64,000 bases of DNA, from contig NZ_VLLL01000005.1 of the NCBI RefSeq assembly GCF_007994225.1, positions 1,969,142-2,033,141 of the forward strand, given 5' to 3'. This document shows positions 15,728-26,704 of this stretch, piece by piece. Made by a program: the position numbers and the translations under genes. How positions within the stretch are numbered: the first letter of the stretch is position 1; each line of letters begins with the position of its first letter. The DNA is from Stackebrandtia albiflava. Lineage in GTDB: Bacteria > Actinomycetota > Actinomycetes > Mycobacteriales > Micromonosporaceae. Under the pieces are notes generated by a model. That model was not told the DNA's origin and ran no database searches. It saw only the letters and a list, made by a program, of their open reading frames with translations.

Positions 15728-16723
15728 ATGGAACACCGTTATCTCGGTCGGACCGGACTGAAGGTCGCCGAACTGTGCCTCGGGACGATGTTCTTCGGAG
15801 GTGCCACCGACGAGAAGACAAGCCACCGGATCCTCGACGAGTACGTCGCGGCGGGCGGCGACTTCATCGACACCGCCGACGTGTACGTCAAGGGCGAGTC
15901 CGAGTCCGTCATCGGGCGCTGGCTGGCCGGTCGCGACCGTGACGACCTGGTCATCGCCACCAAGGTGTACGGCCGGATGGGCGAGGGCCCCAACGACGAG
16001 GGCCTGAGCCGCAGGCACATCCTGTCGGGGGTGGAGGCGAGCCTGCGCCGCCTCAAGACCGACCACATCGACGTCTACTACGCCCACGTCTTCGACGACG
16101 CGACCCCGCTCGAGGAGACCCTGGCCGCGTTCGACGCCCTGGTCTCCAGCGGCAAGGTCCGGTACCTGGGTGCCAGCAACTTCACCGGATGGCAACTGCA
16201 GAAGGCGCTCGACCTGTCGGCACACCACGGCTGGGCGAGGTTCGACGCGCTGCAACCGCTGTACAACCTGATCGACCGGGAGACCGAATGGGAACTCCTG
16301 GAGGTCTGCCGGCGTGAGGGACTCGGAGTCATGCCGTGGAGCCCGCTGCGCGCCGGCTGGCTATCCGGCCGCTTCGCCAGGGGCATGACGGAACCGCCCG
16401 CCGACACCCGGGTCGCCAAGGAGGGCTCCTGGCAGGCGTTGTCGAAGGACGAACGCGCCCTGCGGGTCTTGGACGTGCTGCACGAGCTGGCCGCCGAGAC
16501 CGGCAGGACGGTCTCGCAGTTGGCGTTGCGCTGGCTCATCCAGGCCGACCACGTCACCTCGCCGATCATCGGCGCGCGCACCGAGGCGCACCTGGCCGAC
16601 AACCTCGGCGCGGTGGGTTGGGAACTCACCCCCGAGCAGGTAGCCCGACTCGACACGGCGAGCGACCGGCCGAAGGTGTACCCCTACGACGTACTCGACC
16701 GCTTCGTGCGGCGGCCGAGCTGA
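15728..16723 (+). CDS. Aldo/keto reductase
   Basis: 331 aa (beta/alpha)8 NADPH-dependent oxidoreductase. The tetrad D48-Y53-K79-H120 is visible in [15 protein letters not shown] and VYYAHVFD. The C-terminal nucleotide site has [15 protein letters not shown]. The closest family feel is the YghZ/PdxI-like AKR group reducing aldehydes, but substrate is unknown. ATG 15728 is preferred (GGAG 6 nt upstream); ATG 15716 is an alternative four codons earlier. The upstream MerR-type promoter suggests induction by a reactive or toxic compound. Confidence 0.93.
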   Translation: MEHRYLGRTGLKVAELCLGTMFFGGATDEKTSHRILDEYVAAGGDFIDTADVYVKGESESVIGRWLAGRDRDDLVIATKVYGRMGEGPNDEGLSRRHILSGVEASLRRLKTDHIDVYYAHVFDDATPLEETLAAFDALVSSGKVRYLGASNFTGWQLQKALDLSAHHGWARFDALQPLYNLIDRETEWELLEVCRREGLGVMPWSPLRAGWLSGRFARGMTEPPADTRVAKEGSWQALSKDERALRVLDVLHELAAETGRTVSQLALRWLIQADHVTSPIIGARTEAHLADNLGAVGWELTPEQVARLDTASDRPKVYPYDVLDRFVRRPS

Positions 16724-16728
16724 GAGGG

Positions 16729-16760
16729 GGTCCCCGCGCGCCCCGGGGTGCGCGGGGACC
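16729..16760. terminator. Bidirectional hairpin terminator
   Basis: Perfect 11-bp stem GGTCCCCGCGC / GCGCGGGGACC with a 10-nt loop, between the aldo/keto reductase and the convergent small Cys-peptide gene. Confidence 0.8.
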
Positions 16761-16779
16761 ACTCGTCACGGCGACGGGA

Positions 16780-16971
16780 TCAGCAACGGCGGTACGGGTA
16801 CTTGATCAGGGTGCAGTCGGTCCGCTGCTGGATCCAGCGCTTCCAGCACTCCATGCCGTCGCGGTCGTACTGCCACCAGCCGGCGTACTCGCACGACTCG
16901 CCGGCACGGGCGGTGGTTCCCGCGACCAACCGGCTCAGCAGGCGGTCCGCGAACGCGTTCACCTTGTACAT
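16780..16971 (-). CDS. Small Cys-containing peptide, paralogue of the one at 60606
   Basis: 63 aa. The N-terminal 27 residues (FADRLLSRLVAGTTARAGESC region) resemble those of the 68-aa peptide at 60606-60812 (LADRALARLLADSTAEAGAGC region): shared A-D-R, L-x-R-L, T-A-x-A-G and a Cys at position 27. The rest is different, aromatic and Cys-bearing (WWQYDRDGMECWKRW, ends YRRC). A conserved leader-like part with a variable Cys core suggests a processed peptide. The leader is amphipathic rather than a normal Sec signal. ATG 16971 has GGAGA 4 nt upstream. No modification enzyme is adjacent. Function unknown. Confidence 0.75.
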   Translation of the reverse strand: MYKVNAFADRLLSRLVAGTTARAGESCEYAGWWQYDRDGMECWKRWIQQRTDCTLIKYPYRRC

Positions 16972-17134
16972 TCGTTCTCCATTCGGATACCGGCCCCATG
17001 CGAGACCGCACGGGTACCCTTCGACCGTCTGGACCGGACATCCCGAACCCCGCGCGCGGCGCGTCGGTCACGTGGTGTCACGGCCGACGTGAAAATCAGG
17101 GGACTCCCACCGCGCCGGTGGTTAGCATCGCCCG

Positions 17135-17632
17135 ATGAGACCCTTGACCGGCGCAGACTTCCCCGACCTGTTCGCGAACTGCTCCAAGCGCGAGGCGGCG
17201 GCGATCCCGCCACCGGACCTCGACGCGGTGGAGTGGGCCGAGATCGACTTCCTGGCCTGGCGCAACCCGCGCACACCGCAACGCGCCTACGTCGCGGTAC
17301 CCCACGGCGCCGGGGTGATCGGCCTGGTCTTCCGCATGGCGGCCAACCGGAACACCGCCGGGGCCATGCGGTCGACGATGTGCGAGTTGTGCCACACCGT
17401 CCACTCGTCGGGCGGCGTCACACTCTTCACCGCCAACAAGGCCGGAGTCGCGGGGCGGCGGGGCGACAGCGTCGGCTGTTACATGTGCACCGACCTCGAC
17501 TGCTCGCGTTACATCCGCGGCGTGAAACGCCCCAAACGGATCCAGCCGCCGAGCACCCTGACCGTGGACGAACGGCGGGACCGGCTCCGCACGAAACTCG
17601 ACGGACTGGTGGGCATGGTCATGGCGGGCTGA
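17135..17632 (+). CDS. FBP-domain treble-clef zinc-finger protein (FusB/EF-G-binding like)
   Basis: 165 aa. The C-terminal treble-clef FBP domain has zinc ligands in MCELCHTV and GCYMCTDLDCSRYI, and shares layout with FusB-type proteins that bind elongation factor G and relieve fusidic acid. In actinobacteria the role is not established; ribosome or EF-G rescue is a reasonable guess. Start ATG 17135 has a TAGCAT hexamer about 8 nt upstream, suggesting a leaderless mRNA. Confidence 0.88.
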   Translation: MRPLTGADFPDLFANCSKREAAAIPPPDLDAVEWAEIDFLAWRNPRTPQRAYVAVPHGAGVIGLVFRMAANRNTAGAMRSTMCELCHTVHSSGGVTLFTANKAGVAGRRGDSVGCYMCTDLDCSRYIRGVKRPKRIQPPSTLTVDERRDRLRTKLDGLVGMVMAG

Positions 17633-17973
17633 CCCGGTCGTCCGGTCGGGAGCGGCGGGAACGACTTCGAGGACGGGTACGGACACGACGTCAGGCTGGT
17701 GGGTCGTGGCACGACCCCGGCACGGATCGGGAACCGATTCCCGTGCCGGCGACGCGCCCCGACCGGCGGAGGTGGCCGTCCACCGGCGTGGACCCGCCGC
17801 CGTCGGCACACCGGAAACAGGCGTTCACCTGCCGGAACGCCGCACCGGTGCGAGATCGTCACCGCGCCGACCGCGGGCCGGGGCGACGCACGGGTGCGGC
17901 GTCGCGGGGTGATCGGGGCGGTCACCGGGCGGCGGGACCTGTTTCGATGGAATCCCCCGACGAAAGGTCCCCT
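17633..17973. other. Intergenic stretch without a recognisable gene
   Basis: The 341 nt between the FBP gene and the Pro-rich membrane protein hold only short ORFs of biased, low-complexity composition. I see no strong hairpin, repeat or RNA motif. It presumably carries the promoter for the gene at 17974. Confidence 0.5.
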
Positions 17974-18573
17974 GTGAACCTGTCACCTCCACCTCCACAG
18001 AATCCGGGTCCGCCCGGGTACCCCGGCGGCGCGTACCCGCCACCGCCGCCGCCCGAGCCGGGCGGCGGCCCGCTGCCGGGCCCCGGTATGCCGCCACCGG
18101 TCGATCTGGCCGCCACCGGCCCGAAGCCCACCGGCCGCCCGGTGACGGCGATCCTCACCGGCCTGGTCATGGGCGGTCTGGCGCTCTTCTTCATCATCGC
18201 CGCGATCATGGAGTTCGCGGAGATGGTGCCGACCGGCGTCCCCTACGACTCGATCCAGAACATCCGAGGCGCGTACTTCGCCCTGATGGGCGTGGTCGCG
18301 CTGGTGGCCGCCGTGCTGGTCATCGTCAACGGCGACTTCGGCCGGGTCTTCGCCGCGAGTGTGGCGGGTGCCGCCATGTGGGAGGCGGCGGAGTGGTGGC
18401 AGTACATACTGCTGATCCTGTTCGACGGCAACACCGGTGATCCGTCGGAGGACTGGTGGATCCGCGCGGTCCCGCCGTTGCTCGGCGGGTTCAGCGGGAT
18501 CGTGGCGTTGATCATGCTCGCCATGCCCAAGTTCAGCGACTGGTCGTCCGACCGCCGGAGGCCGAGGACCTGA
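17974..18573 (+). CDS. Pro/Gly-rich membrane protein with four helices, unknown function
   Basis: 199 aa. The cytoplasmic N-terminus (about 50 residues) is almost all Pro, Gly and Tyr. Four predicted membrane helices follow: AILTGLVMGGLALFFIIAAI, AYFALMGVVALVAAVLVIV, a Trp-rich AAMWEAAEWWQYILLILF, and GGFSGIVALIMLAM. The Pro-rich head resembles those on many actinobacterial membrane proteins. GTG 17974 is preferred since GAAAGG lies 6-7 nt upstream; ATG 17947 is in frame but lacks a site. Confidence 0.8.
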   Translation: MNLSPPPPQNPGPPGYPGGAYPPPPPPEPGGGPLPGPGMPPPVDLAATGPKPTGRPVTAILTGLVMGGLALFFIIAAIMEFAEMVPTGVPYDSIQNIRGAYFALMGVVALVAAVLVIVNGDFGRVFAASVAGAAMWEAAEWWQYILLILFDGNTGDPSEDWWIRAVPPLLGGFSGIVALIMLAMPKFSDWSSDRRRPRT

Positions 18574-18576
18574 ACG

Positions 18577-18607
18577 ACGGCCCGGCGGCGTGCCGCCGTC
18601 GGGCCGT
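18577..18607. terminator. Bidirectional hairpin terminator
   Basis: ACGGCCC / GGGCCGT outer arms with an inner GGCGGC / GCCGCC stem, between convergent genes ending at 18573 and 18615. Confidence 0.65.
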
Positions 18608-18614
18608 CCGGTGT

Positions 18615-19043
18615 TCAACGGGGGGCGAGGAACTCGATCCGGTTGCCGTGCGGGTCGTCGACGTAGAACCGGTGCATGCCGGCGGGGTTGACCGGTGAAC
18701 CCTCCGCACCGTTGAGCCGCATGGGATGGTCGTGGAGTTCCTCGTCCCAGGTGACCCCGTGCCCGGCCGCGGTGAGGCGGTCGGCGAGGGAGCGCAGCGA
18801 TTCCAGGTCGCCCCACACGATCCCCGGGTGTCCTTTACGGGCGGGCCGGAACTCCGCCTCGACGCCCAGGTGCAGTTCGATCCCCGGTTGCCCGTCGAGC
18901 CGGAACCAGCAGCCGCCTCGGGCGGCCAATCGGGCGGGTTTGGCGACCTCGGCCATGCCGAGCAGTTCGCCGTAGAACGTTCTTAGGGTGTCCTCACTGC
19001 CCGCCGGGCAGGTCAGTTGGACATGATGAACACCGAAATACAT
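18615..19043 (-). CDS. VOC (glyoxalase/bleomycin resistance) family protein
   Basis: 142 aa. Two beta-alpha-beta-beta-beta modules of the vicinal oxygen chelate fold: VHHVQLTCPAGSEDTLRTFYGELLG at the start and MHRFYVDDPHGNRIEFLAP at the end. Candidate metal ligands are His in VHHV, His in IELHLG and Glu in RIEFL. Substrate unknown. It is divergent from aconitase; the intergenic region carries a promoter overlapped by a dyad. Confidence 0.9.
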   Translation of the reverse strand: MYFGVHHVQLTCPAGSEDTLRTFYGELLGMAEVAKPARLAARGGCWFRLDGQPGIELHLGVEAEFRPARKGHPGIVWGDLESLRSLADRLTAAGHGVTWDEELHDHPMRLNGAEGSPVNPAGMHRFYVDDPHGNRIEFLAPR

Positions 19044-19068
19044 GCCGTCTCCGTTCGTGGGATGATGT

Positions 19069-19102
19069 TTGACATCTTAACAAGACGGACGTACGGTTTG
19101 TT
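19069..19102 (+). promoter_or_regulatory. Promoter with overlapping 24-bp dyad, towards aconitase
   Basis: TTGACA (19069-19074), a 17-bp spacer and TACGGT (19092-19097) form a near-consensus promoter 150 bp upstream of acnA. A 24-bp imperfect dyad (19079-19102: AACAAGACGGAC / GTACGGTTTGTT, 9 of 12 pairs matching) covers the spacer and -10, typical of a TetR-family operator. A second small dyad GATGT-TTG-ACATC (19064-19076) overlaps the -35. Confidence 0.6.
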
Positions 19103-19246
19103 TGAGAGGTGGCACCGGGCCCCGCAGTCCGGCACCGCCGACCACTTGTGCCGTCCGGCGCCGGCCACATGCGCGGTCCGGCACCGCCGGGCGTGGCACG
19201 TCCGGCAGACTGAACACGAATACGGACAAACGACTTGGGAGCATCA

Positions 19247-22042
<2,796 letters not shown>

Positions 22043-22053
22043 CCCTTCCACCT

Positions 22054-22088
22054 CGGCGGCGCGGTACCGGTCCGGTACCGCGCCGCCG
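22054..22088. terminator. Very strong bidirectional hairpin terminator
   Basis: Perfect 15-bp stem (CGGCGGCGCGGTACC and its complement) with a 5-nt loop, 11 nt after the acnA stop and before the convergent aminotransferase end. Confidence 0.88.
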
Positions 22089-22148
22089 TGCGTCACGGCC
22101 CGGTCGGCGCCGGAGCGCGGCCGGATCGGCAGTGCACTGTGGAACCCA

Positions 22149-23315
22149 CTACGCGGCGGACGCCGGGCGGTCCAGGGCTCGCGCCATCCGTTCGACCGCC
22201 TCGGTGAGTACGGCCCGCGACGTGGCGATGTTGAGCCGCACGAATCCGGCGCCCTCGGCACCGAACGAGGTGCCGTTGTGGACACCGAGCCTGCCCTTCT
22301 CCAACAACACGTCGGCGGCGTCGGCGCCGAGTCCGTAGGCGCGCAGGTCCAGCCAGGTCAGGTACGTCGCCTGCGGCGGCCGGTAACCCACCTCGGGCAG
22401 CCGCTCGGCCAACAGCGCGGCGAGCAGCGTCCGGTTGTGGTCGAGACCGGTCCGCACCTCGTCGAGCCAGTCGACGCACTCGGCGAAGGCCGCACGCCCC
22501 GCAAGCGCACCGAACAGTCCAGCGGCGGCCCACAGGTCGTCGGGCAGGTCCGACACCTCGGCCGCCGGCCCCGGAATCAACAGGGCCGCCTTCAACCCGG
22601 CCAGGTTCCACGCCTTGGAGGCGGAGTGGAGGGTGAACGCGCGGGCCGCCGCCGGGTGGTCGATCGAGGTGAAGGGGATGTGCCGCTCGCCCGGCATGGT
22701 CAGCGGCGCGTGGATCTCGTCACTGATGACGGTGACGCCGTGCCGTTCCGCCGTATCGGCGACGGCGATCAGCTCCTCGCGGGTGAGCACGTGCCCGGCG
22801 GGGTTGTGCGGGTTGCACATCAGGTACACCGAGGCGCCCGCCAGGTCGGCGTCCAACCGGTCGGGGTCGAGTCGCAGCCCCGCACCGGTGTCGGCCAACG
22901 GGCTGGCGACCACCTTCCGGCCGGCCCGGCCCACGAAGGAGTAGAACGGCGGGTAGACGGGCGTGGAGATGACGACCCGGTCGCCCGGCCGGCTGACCGC
23001 GTCCAGTGCCGCGACCACGCCGCCCATCACGTCACCCACCAGGATCGGCACGGAGGGATCGAGGGACCAGCCGTACCGGTCGGACGCGAAGCCGCAGAAC
23101 GCCTCGGCGTATCCGCAGTCGGTCGCGTAGCCGGTGTCACCGGCCTCGACCGCCTCCCGCAGCACCTCCCGGATCGGCTCCGCCAACGGCGTGTCCATCT
23201 CGGCCACCCACACCGGCAGCACGTCGGCGGCGTAGTGCCGCCACTTCACGCTGTGGCGTCGCCGCAACCGGTCCAGGGTCAGGCTCTCCAACGGGGAACT
23301 CGGTATATCGGCCAT
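22149..23315 (-). CDS. MalY/PatB family PLP-dependent C-S lyase (aminotransferase class I/II fold)
   Basis: 388 aa. Fold-type I PLP enzyme with the MalY/PatB pattern: LPVWVAEMDTPLAEP, CNPHNPAGHVLTREEL, VISDEIHAPLTMPG and Schiff-base K234 in SASKAWNLAG. The C-terminal NGTSFGAEGAGFVRLNIA carries the carboxylate-binding Arg. Members are cystathionine beta-lyases/cysteine desulfhydrases, so the likely reaction is cleavage of cystathionine or related thioethers to homocysteine, pyruvate and ammonia. It stands alone between aconitase and the Hsp70 fusion. Confidence 0.9.
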   Translation of the reverse strand: MADIPSSPLESLTLDRLRRRHSVKWRHYAADVLPVWVAEMDTPLAEPIREVLREAVEAGDTGYATDCGYAEAFCGFASDRYGWSLDPSVPILVGDVMGGVVAALDAVSRPGDRVVISTPVYPPFYSFVGRAGRKVVASPLADTGAGLRLDPDRLDADLAGASVYLMCNPHNPAGHVLTREELIAVADTAERHGVTVISDEIHAPLTMPGERHIPFTSIDHPAAARAFTLHSASKAWNLAGLKAALLIPGPAAEVSDLPDDLWAAAGLFGALAGRAAFAECVDWLDEVRTGLDHNRTLLAALLAERLPEVGYRPPQATYLTWLDLRAYGLGADAADVLLEKGRLGVHNGTSFGAEGAGFVRLNIATSRAVLTEAVERMARALDRPASAA

Positions 23316-23506
23316 GCCTCATGATGCCCGAGCCGTCACCGGCTCGGCTATGGCGGAAGTCACCCGCCCCACCGATGCGCCCGCCCCACCCATTGACCGC
23401 CTTGGGTGGCCACAGGCCCTTCCAGGCGCCCGAAACATACCGAATGCCCGATTCATTCCCGGCCCCAGACCACCCATGGCGGGATCTCCGGGCCGCTCGG
23501 TGGCTG

Positions 23507-25978
23507 TCACACCGGTTTCCACAGCTCGATCGACGAATCGTTGGCGGTGACGATGGTGACTCCATCCGGGCTGAACGCGATCCCGGTGAGGTCGCCGCCC
23601 CTGTGCAGGAGCGGGCTGCCCGGCAGTGAAGTGAATCGCTGCCGGGTCGTCATGTCCCACAGATCCAGCCTGCCCGAGGTCTCAATCCTCCCGTTCGACG
23701 CCAGGATGGCACCGTCATGACTGAACTGGAGATGATTCCCGTTGCCGCCCGGTGCCTCCAACATGTCGGCCCGCTTCCAGTCGGCCACTTCGTACAGTTG
23801 GATACGGCCGGAACCCAACCCGCTGACCGCGAAAAGCGAGCCGTCCGGACTGAAAGCGACCGCACCGCCCAATCCGTCGAAGACCGCTTCCGGCGAGAAC
23901 GTCCGCCGCCAAGTCGCCGTGTCCCATACCTCCAGGATCGTGCTCTCCAGACCACCTCCCACCGTCGCCAATCGGATGCCGTCCGGACTGAAGGCGATGC
24001 CCTCCAGACCGGTCACCTCCCATGCCGACGACGTGAGTGTCGTGACGGTCGTCCGCGTGGTCACGTCCCACACCAGCACCTGATCGTCGCGGCCGAAGGC
24101 TAGTAGGCGGCCGTCCGGACTGAACGCCATCGGGGTTCGCCGGTCTCCCTCGAGCGTGGCAAAGCGCTCGCGGCGAGAGACTTCCCAGATACCGACACCC
24201 TCACGGGATACGGCCAGCAGGTCGCCGTCCGGATGGAACGTCATCCGATCCCCGGTGTCGAATGCGGTCGGATCCTCCTCGTACGGGAGGACGTCGATAC
24301 CCTCACCCGATGTGTTCCACAGTTCCAGGGCCTCCTCACGTGTGAAGGCGAGGACGGAACCATCCGGGCTCAACGCAAGCGCCCTGACGTCGACGTCCTC
24401 GAGGAAGGTCTCGGAAGCCCACCTCCGGCCGTCGCCGGAGGTGCTCGGCGATGGTGACGACGTCGCGGTGTCGTCGGATCGGGCGGGTGGGTCATCCCCA
24501 CTCAACGCGAACGGGATCACGACCGCCGCCGCCACCCCCAGGCCACCCGCCAACAGCACCCGGCGGCGAAGACGAGCGGCCCTCGGCGTGACGTCCGCGC
24601 CGTCACCTTGGGCATCGTCCTGATCCTCGACCGGTGGGTCGGTGTCGGCGTGGTACATGTCGGAACCGCGTTTCGACGACTCGATCCTCTCGGGTGGGGA
24701 GTCTTCGTCCGTGCGGGTGCGCATCACCGCCGGAGTCACGGGTTCGGGATCGCCGGGTGTCGTCGCACGTTCAGGCGCCGGTGCCGGAACGGCGGGCGAT
24801 ACCGGCGCTGTCGTGGATCGGCTCGCGAGCAAGGGCGAATCACGTGAATCCGAAGCTTCCGACGGCGGCTTCACCGCAGCTGTATCGGATACCGTCGTGG
24901 ACCGATCAACGTGGCCGCTCGACAACGCACCATGTGCGACGACCTGTTCCAACTGGTCGACGACGATGGGCGCGATCCCCAACTCCCGGTGCAGAAGTGT
25001 CGCCACCAGGGGCATACGGCTGGCCCCGCCGACCAGGAATATCCCGCCCAACTCGGTCGCGCGGACACCGGCCCCCTCGACGACCGACCGAACCACCGCG
25101 ACCGCCCGGTCCAGCAACGGGCGCGCCAACGTCTCCAGTTCGGCACGCGTCAGATGGACATCGCGATCCAGGATCGGCACGTACAGGTCAGCGGTGGTCT
25201 GCCGGCTCAGACGTTCCTTGGCCAACCGGATGTCCCGATCGAGGTCGTGACGTCCTCGACGCTCGGCGGCGGTCCCGGGGTGCGAGAACCAGTTCCAGTC
25301 GCCCACCTCTCCGACACGTTCGCGAAGCTCGGCGGCGATGGCCGCGTCGATGTCGATGCCGCCCAGCTCGTCGAGACCGCTCGCGGCGGTGACGTCGAAC
25401 CCGCGCGCTCGTCGGGTCACGACACTGACGTCGAACGTGCCGGCACCGAAGTCGTAGACCAGGATGGAGGTACCCGGTGCGACCGCGTGATCCAACTGCT
25501 CGACGAGGTAGTAGGCGGCGGCGACGGGCTCGGGAACCAGGCGGACCTTGGACAATCCCGCTCTGCCGCATGCTTTCCGAAGCACCTCGCGCCGTGGGGC
25601 ACCCCACACGGCCGGGTGCGTGACCGCTACGTCCTGCGGGACTTCGCCCATGACCTGGACGCACTCGCGCCGAACACGCTCCAACACCGCGGCGAACAGG
25701 TCGACGACTCGCCACTCGCGATCACCCAACAGGACGGTACCGTCGTCGACTCTGCGTTTCGGATGTGGTTCCAAGCGGGCCGGTGCCGTCCTCGCCGATT
25801 CCAGTGCGTCCCGGCCTGTCACCAGTCGTTCGTCACCGTCGACGAACACCGCCGACGGCAACAGGGGCGACGAGTCGAACAGCAACGACTGCACCCGGCC
25901 GTCACGCCGCCTCACCACCGCGACAGTGTGGGAGGTCCCGAAATCGATGCCGAGCGCACCGTTGTGAGAAGGGAACAC
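23507..25978 (-). CDS. Hsp70-type ATPase / transmembrane / WD40 beta-propeller fusion protein
   Basis: 823 aa. Residues 1-~365 are an actin-fold Hsp70 nucleotide-binding domain: GIDFGTSHTVAVV (phosphate 1), LVYDFGAGTFDVSVV (phosphate 2) and GIFLVGGASRMPLV (adenosine). The DnaK substrate-binding domain is absent. A Ser/Thr/Pro/Glu-rich linker leads to a membrane helix (about 474-492, LLAGGLGVAAAVVIPFAL). The remaining ~310 residues form a WD40-like propeller with repeated LAFSPDGRLLAF-type blades. Topology predicts a cytosolic ATPase and an external propeller. GTG 25978 has a weak ribosome site. The gene is monocistronic. Function unknown. Confidence 0.9.
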   Translation of the reverse strand: MFPSHNGALGIDFGTSHTVAVVRRRDGRVQSLLFDSSPLLPSAVFVDGDERLVTGRDALESARTAPARLEPHPKRRVDDGTVLLGDREWRVVDLFAAVLERVRRECVQVMGEVPQDVAVTHPAVWGAPRREVLRKACGRAGLSKVRLVPEPVAAAYYLVEQLDHAVAPGTSILVYDFGAGTFDVSVVTRRARGFDVTAASGLDELGGIDIDAAIAAELRERVGEVGDWNWFSHPGTAAERRGRHDLDRDIRLAKERLSRQTTADLYVPILDRDVHLTRAELETLARPLLDRAVAVVRSVVEGAGVRATELGGIFLVGGASRMPLVATLLHRELGIAPIVVDQLEQVVAHGALSSGHVDRSTTVSDTAAVKPPSEASDSRDSPLLASRSTTAPVSPAVPAPAPERATTPGDPEPVTPAVMRTRTDEDSPPERIESSKRGSDMYHADTDPPVEDQDDAQGDGADVTPRAARLRRRVLLAGGLGVAAAVVIPFALSGDDPPARSDDTATSSPSPSTSGDGRRWASETFLEDVDVRALALSPDGSVLAFTREEALELWNTSGEGIDVLPYEEDPTAFDTGDRMTFHPDGDLLAVSREGVGIWEVSRRERFATLEGDRRTPMAFSPDGRLLAFGRDDQVLVWDVTTRTTVTTLTSSAWEVTGLEGIAFSPDGIRLATVGGGLESTILEVWDTATWRRTFSPEAVFDGLGGAVAFSPDGSLFAVSGLGSGRIQLYEVADWKRADMLEAPGGNGNHLQFSHDGAILASNGRIETSGRLDLWDMTTRQRFTSLPGSPLLHRGGDLTGIAFSPDGVTIVTANDSSIELWKPV

Positions 25979-26121
25979 AGGTTCAAGCCTAAGTGAGCAC
26001 GACGGGAGAACGAAACGTCCACATGGACCTCACGTGGCGTCGGTCTACTCACAAGTCGACGGATGCTCGGTGGCTGTGAGGATTCTCAGGAGCCGTCGCG
26101 GATCCGTGGCATGCTCGGCGG

Positions 26122-26700
26122 GTGAGCATGGACTGGACGCCGTACTTCGACAAGACGACCGGGCTACCACCACGCGAGCTGTACCTGGAGGCCGTGGAAC
26201 GGTTCTCCGGGCCCGGTCTCGCCGTGGACCTCGGCTTCGGCGCGGGGAACGAGACGATGGATCTGCTGTCCCGAGGCTGGGAGGTCGTCGCGGTCGACGC
26301 CGACCCGGCCGCCGCACCCCGGCTGCACGCCAGGGCCGACGGCGCCGGTGCCGAACGGCTCACGACGGTCACCGGGACGATCGAGGACTTCGACATGCCG
26401 CGGGCGGACCTGGTCCACGCCGGTTCCAGTGTCTTCTTCGTACCGGCCGCCCGCTTCACCGAGACCTGGGACCGGATCGTGGCGAGCCTGCGGCCGGGCG
26501 GCCGGTTCGCCGGGAACCTACTCGGTGAACGCGACGACTGGGCGGCCAATCCGGCCATGACGCCGGTCAGTCGATCCACTCTGGACGAGATGCTGGCGGG
26601 CCTGGAGGTCGAACACCTCCACGAGCAGGACGAGGACGGCCGTTCGATGCAGGGTCCCAAGCACTGGCACGCCTACCACGTGGTGGCGCGGAAACCGTGA
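26122..26700 (+). CDS. Class I SAM-dependent methyltransferase
   Basis: 192 aa. Rossmann methyltransferase with motif I AVDLGFGAGNETM, an acidic loop VVAVDADPAAA, motif II ADLVHAGSSVFFVP and LRPGGRFAGNLLGERDDW, the usual post-I/II order. Similar to TehB-like small methyltransferases; substrate unknown. GTG 26122 or ATG 26128 could start it. Confidence 0.88.
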   Translation: MSMDWTPYFDKTTGLPPRELYLEAVERFSGPGLAVDLGFGAGNETMDLLSRGWEVVAVDADPAAAPRLHARADGAGAERLTTVTGTIEDFDMPRADLVHAGSSVFFVPAARFTETWDRIVASLRPGGRFAGNLLGERDDWAANPAMTPVSRSTLDEMLAGLEVEHLHEQDEDGRSMQGPKHWHAYHVVARKP

Positions 26701-26704
26701 CGGT

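Noticed and set aside
17699-17977. 92-codon ORF between the FBP gene and the Pro-rich membrane protein
   Set aside because: Arg/Pro/Gly-rich with no ribosome site or GC3 signal.
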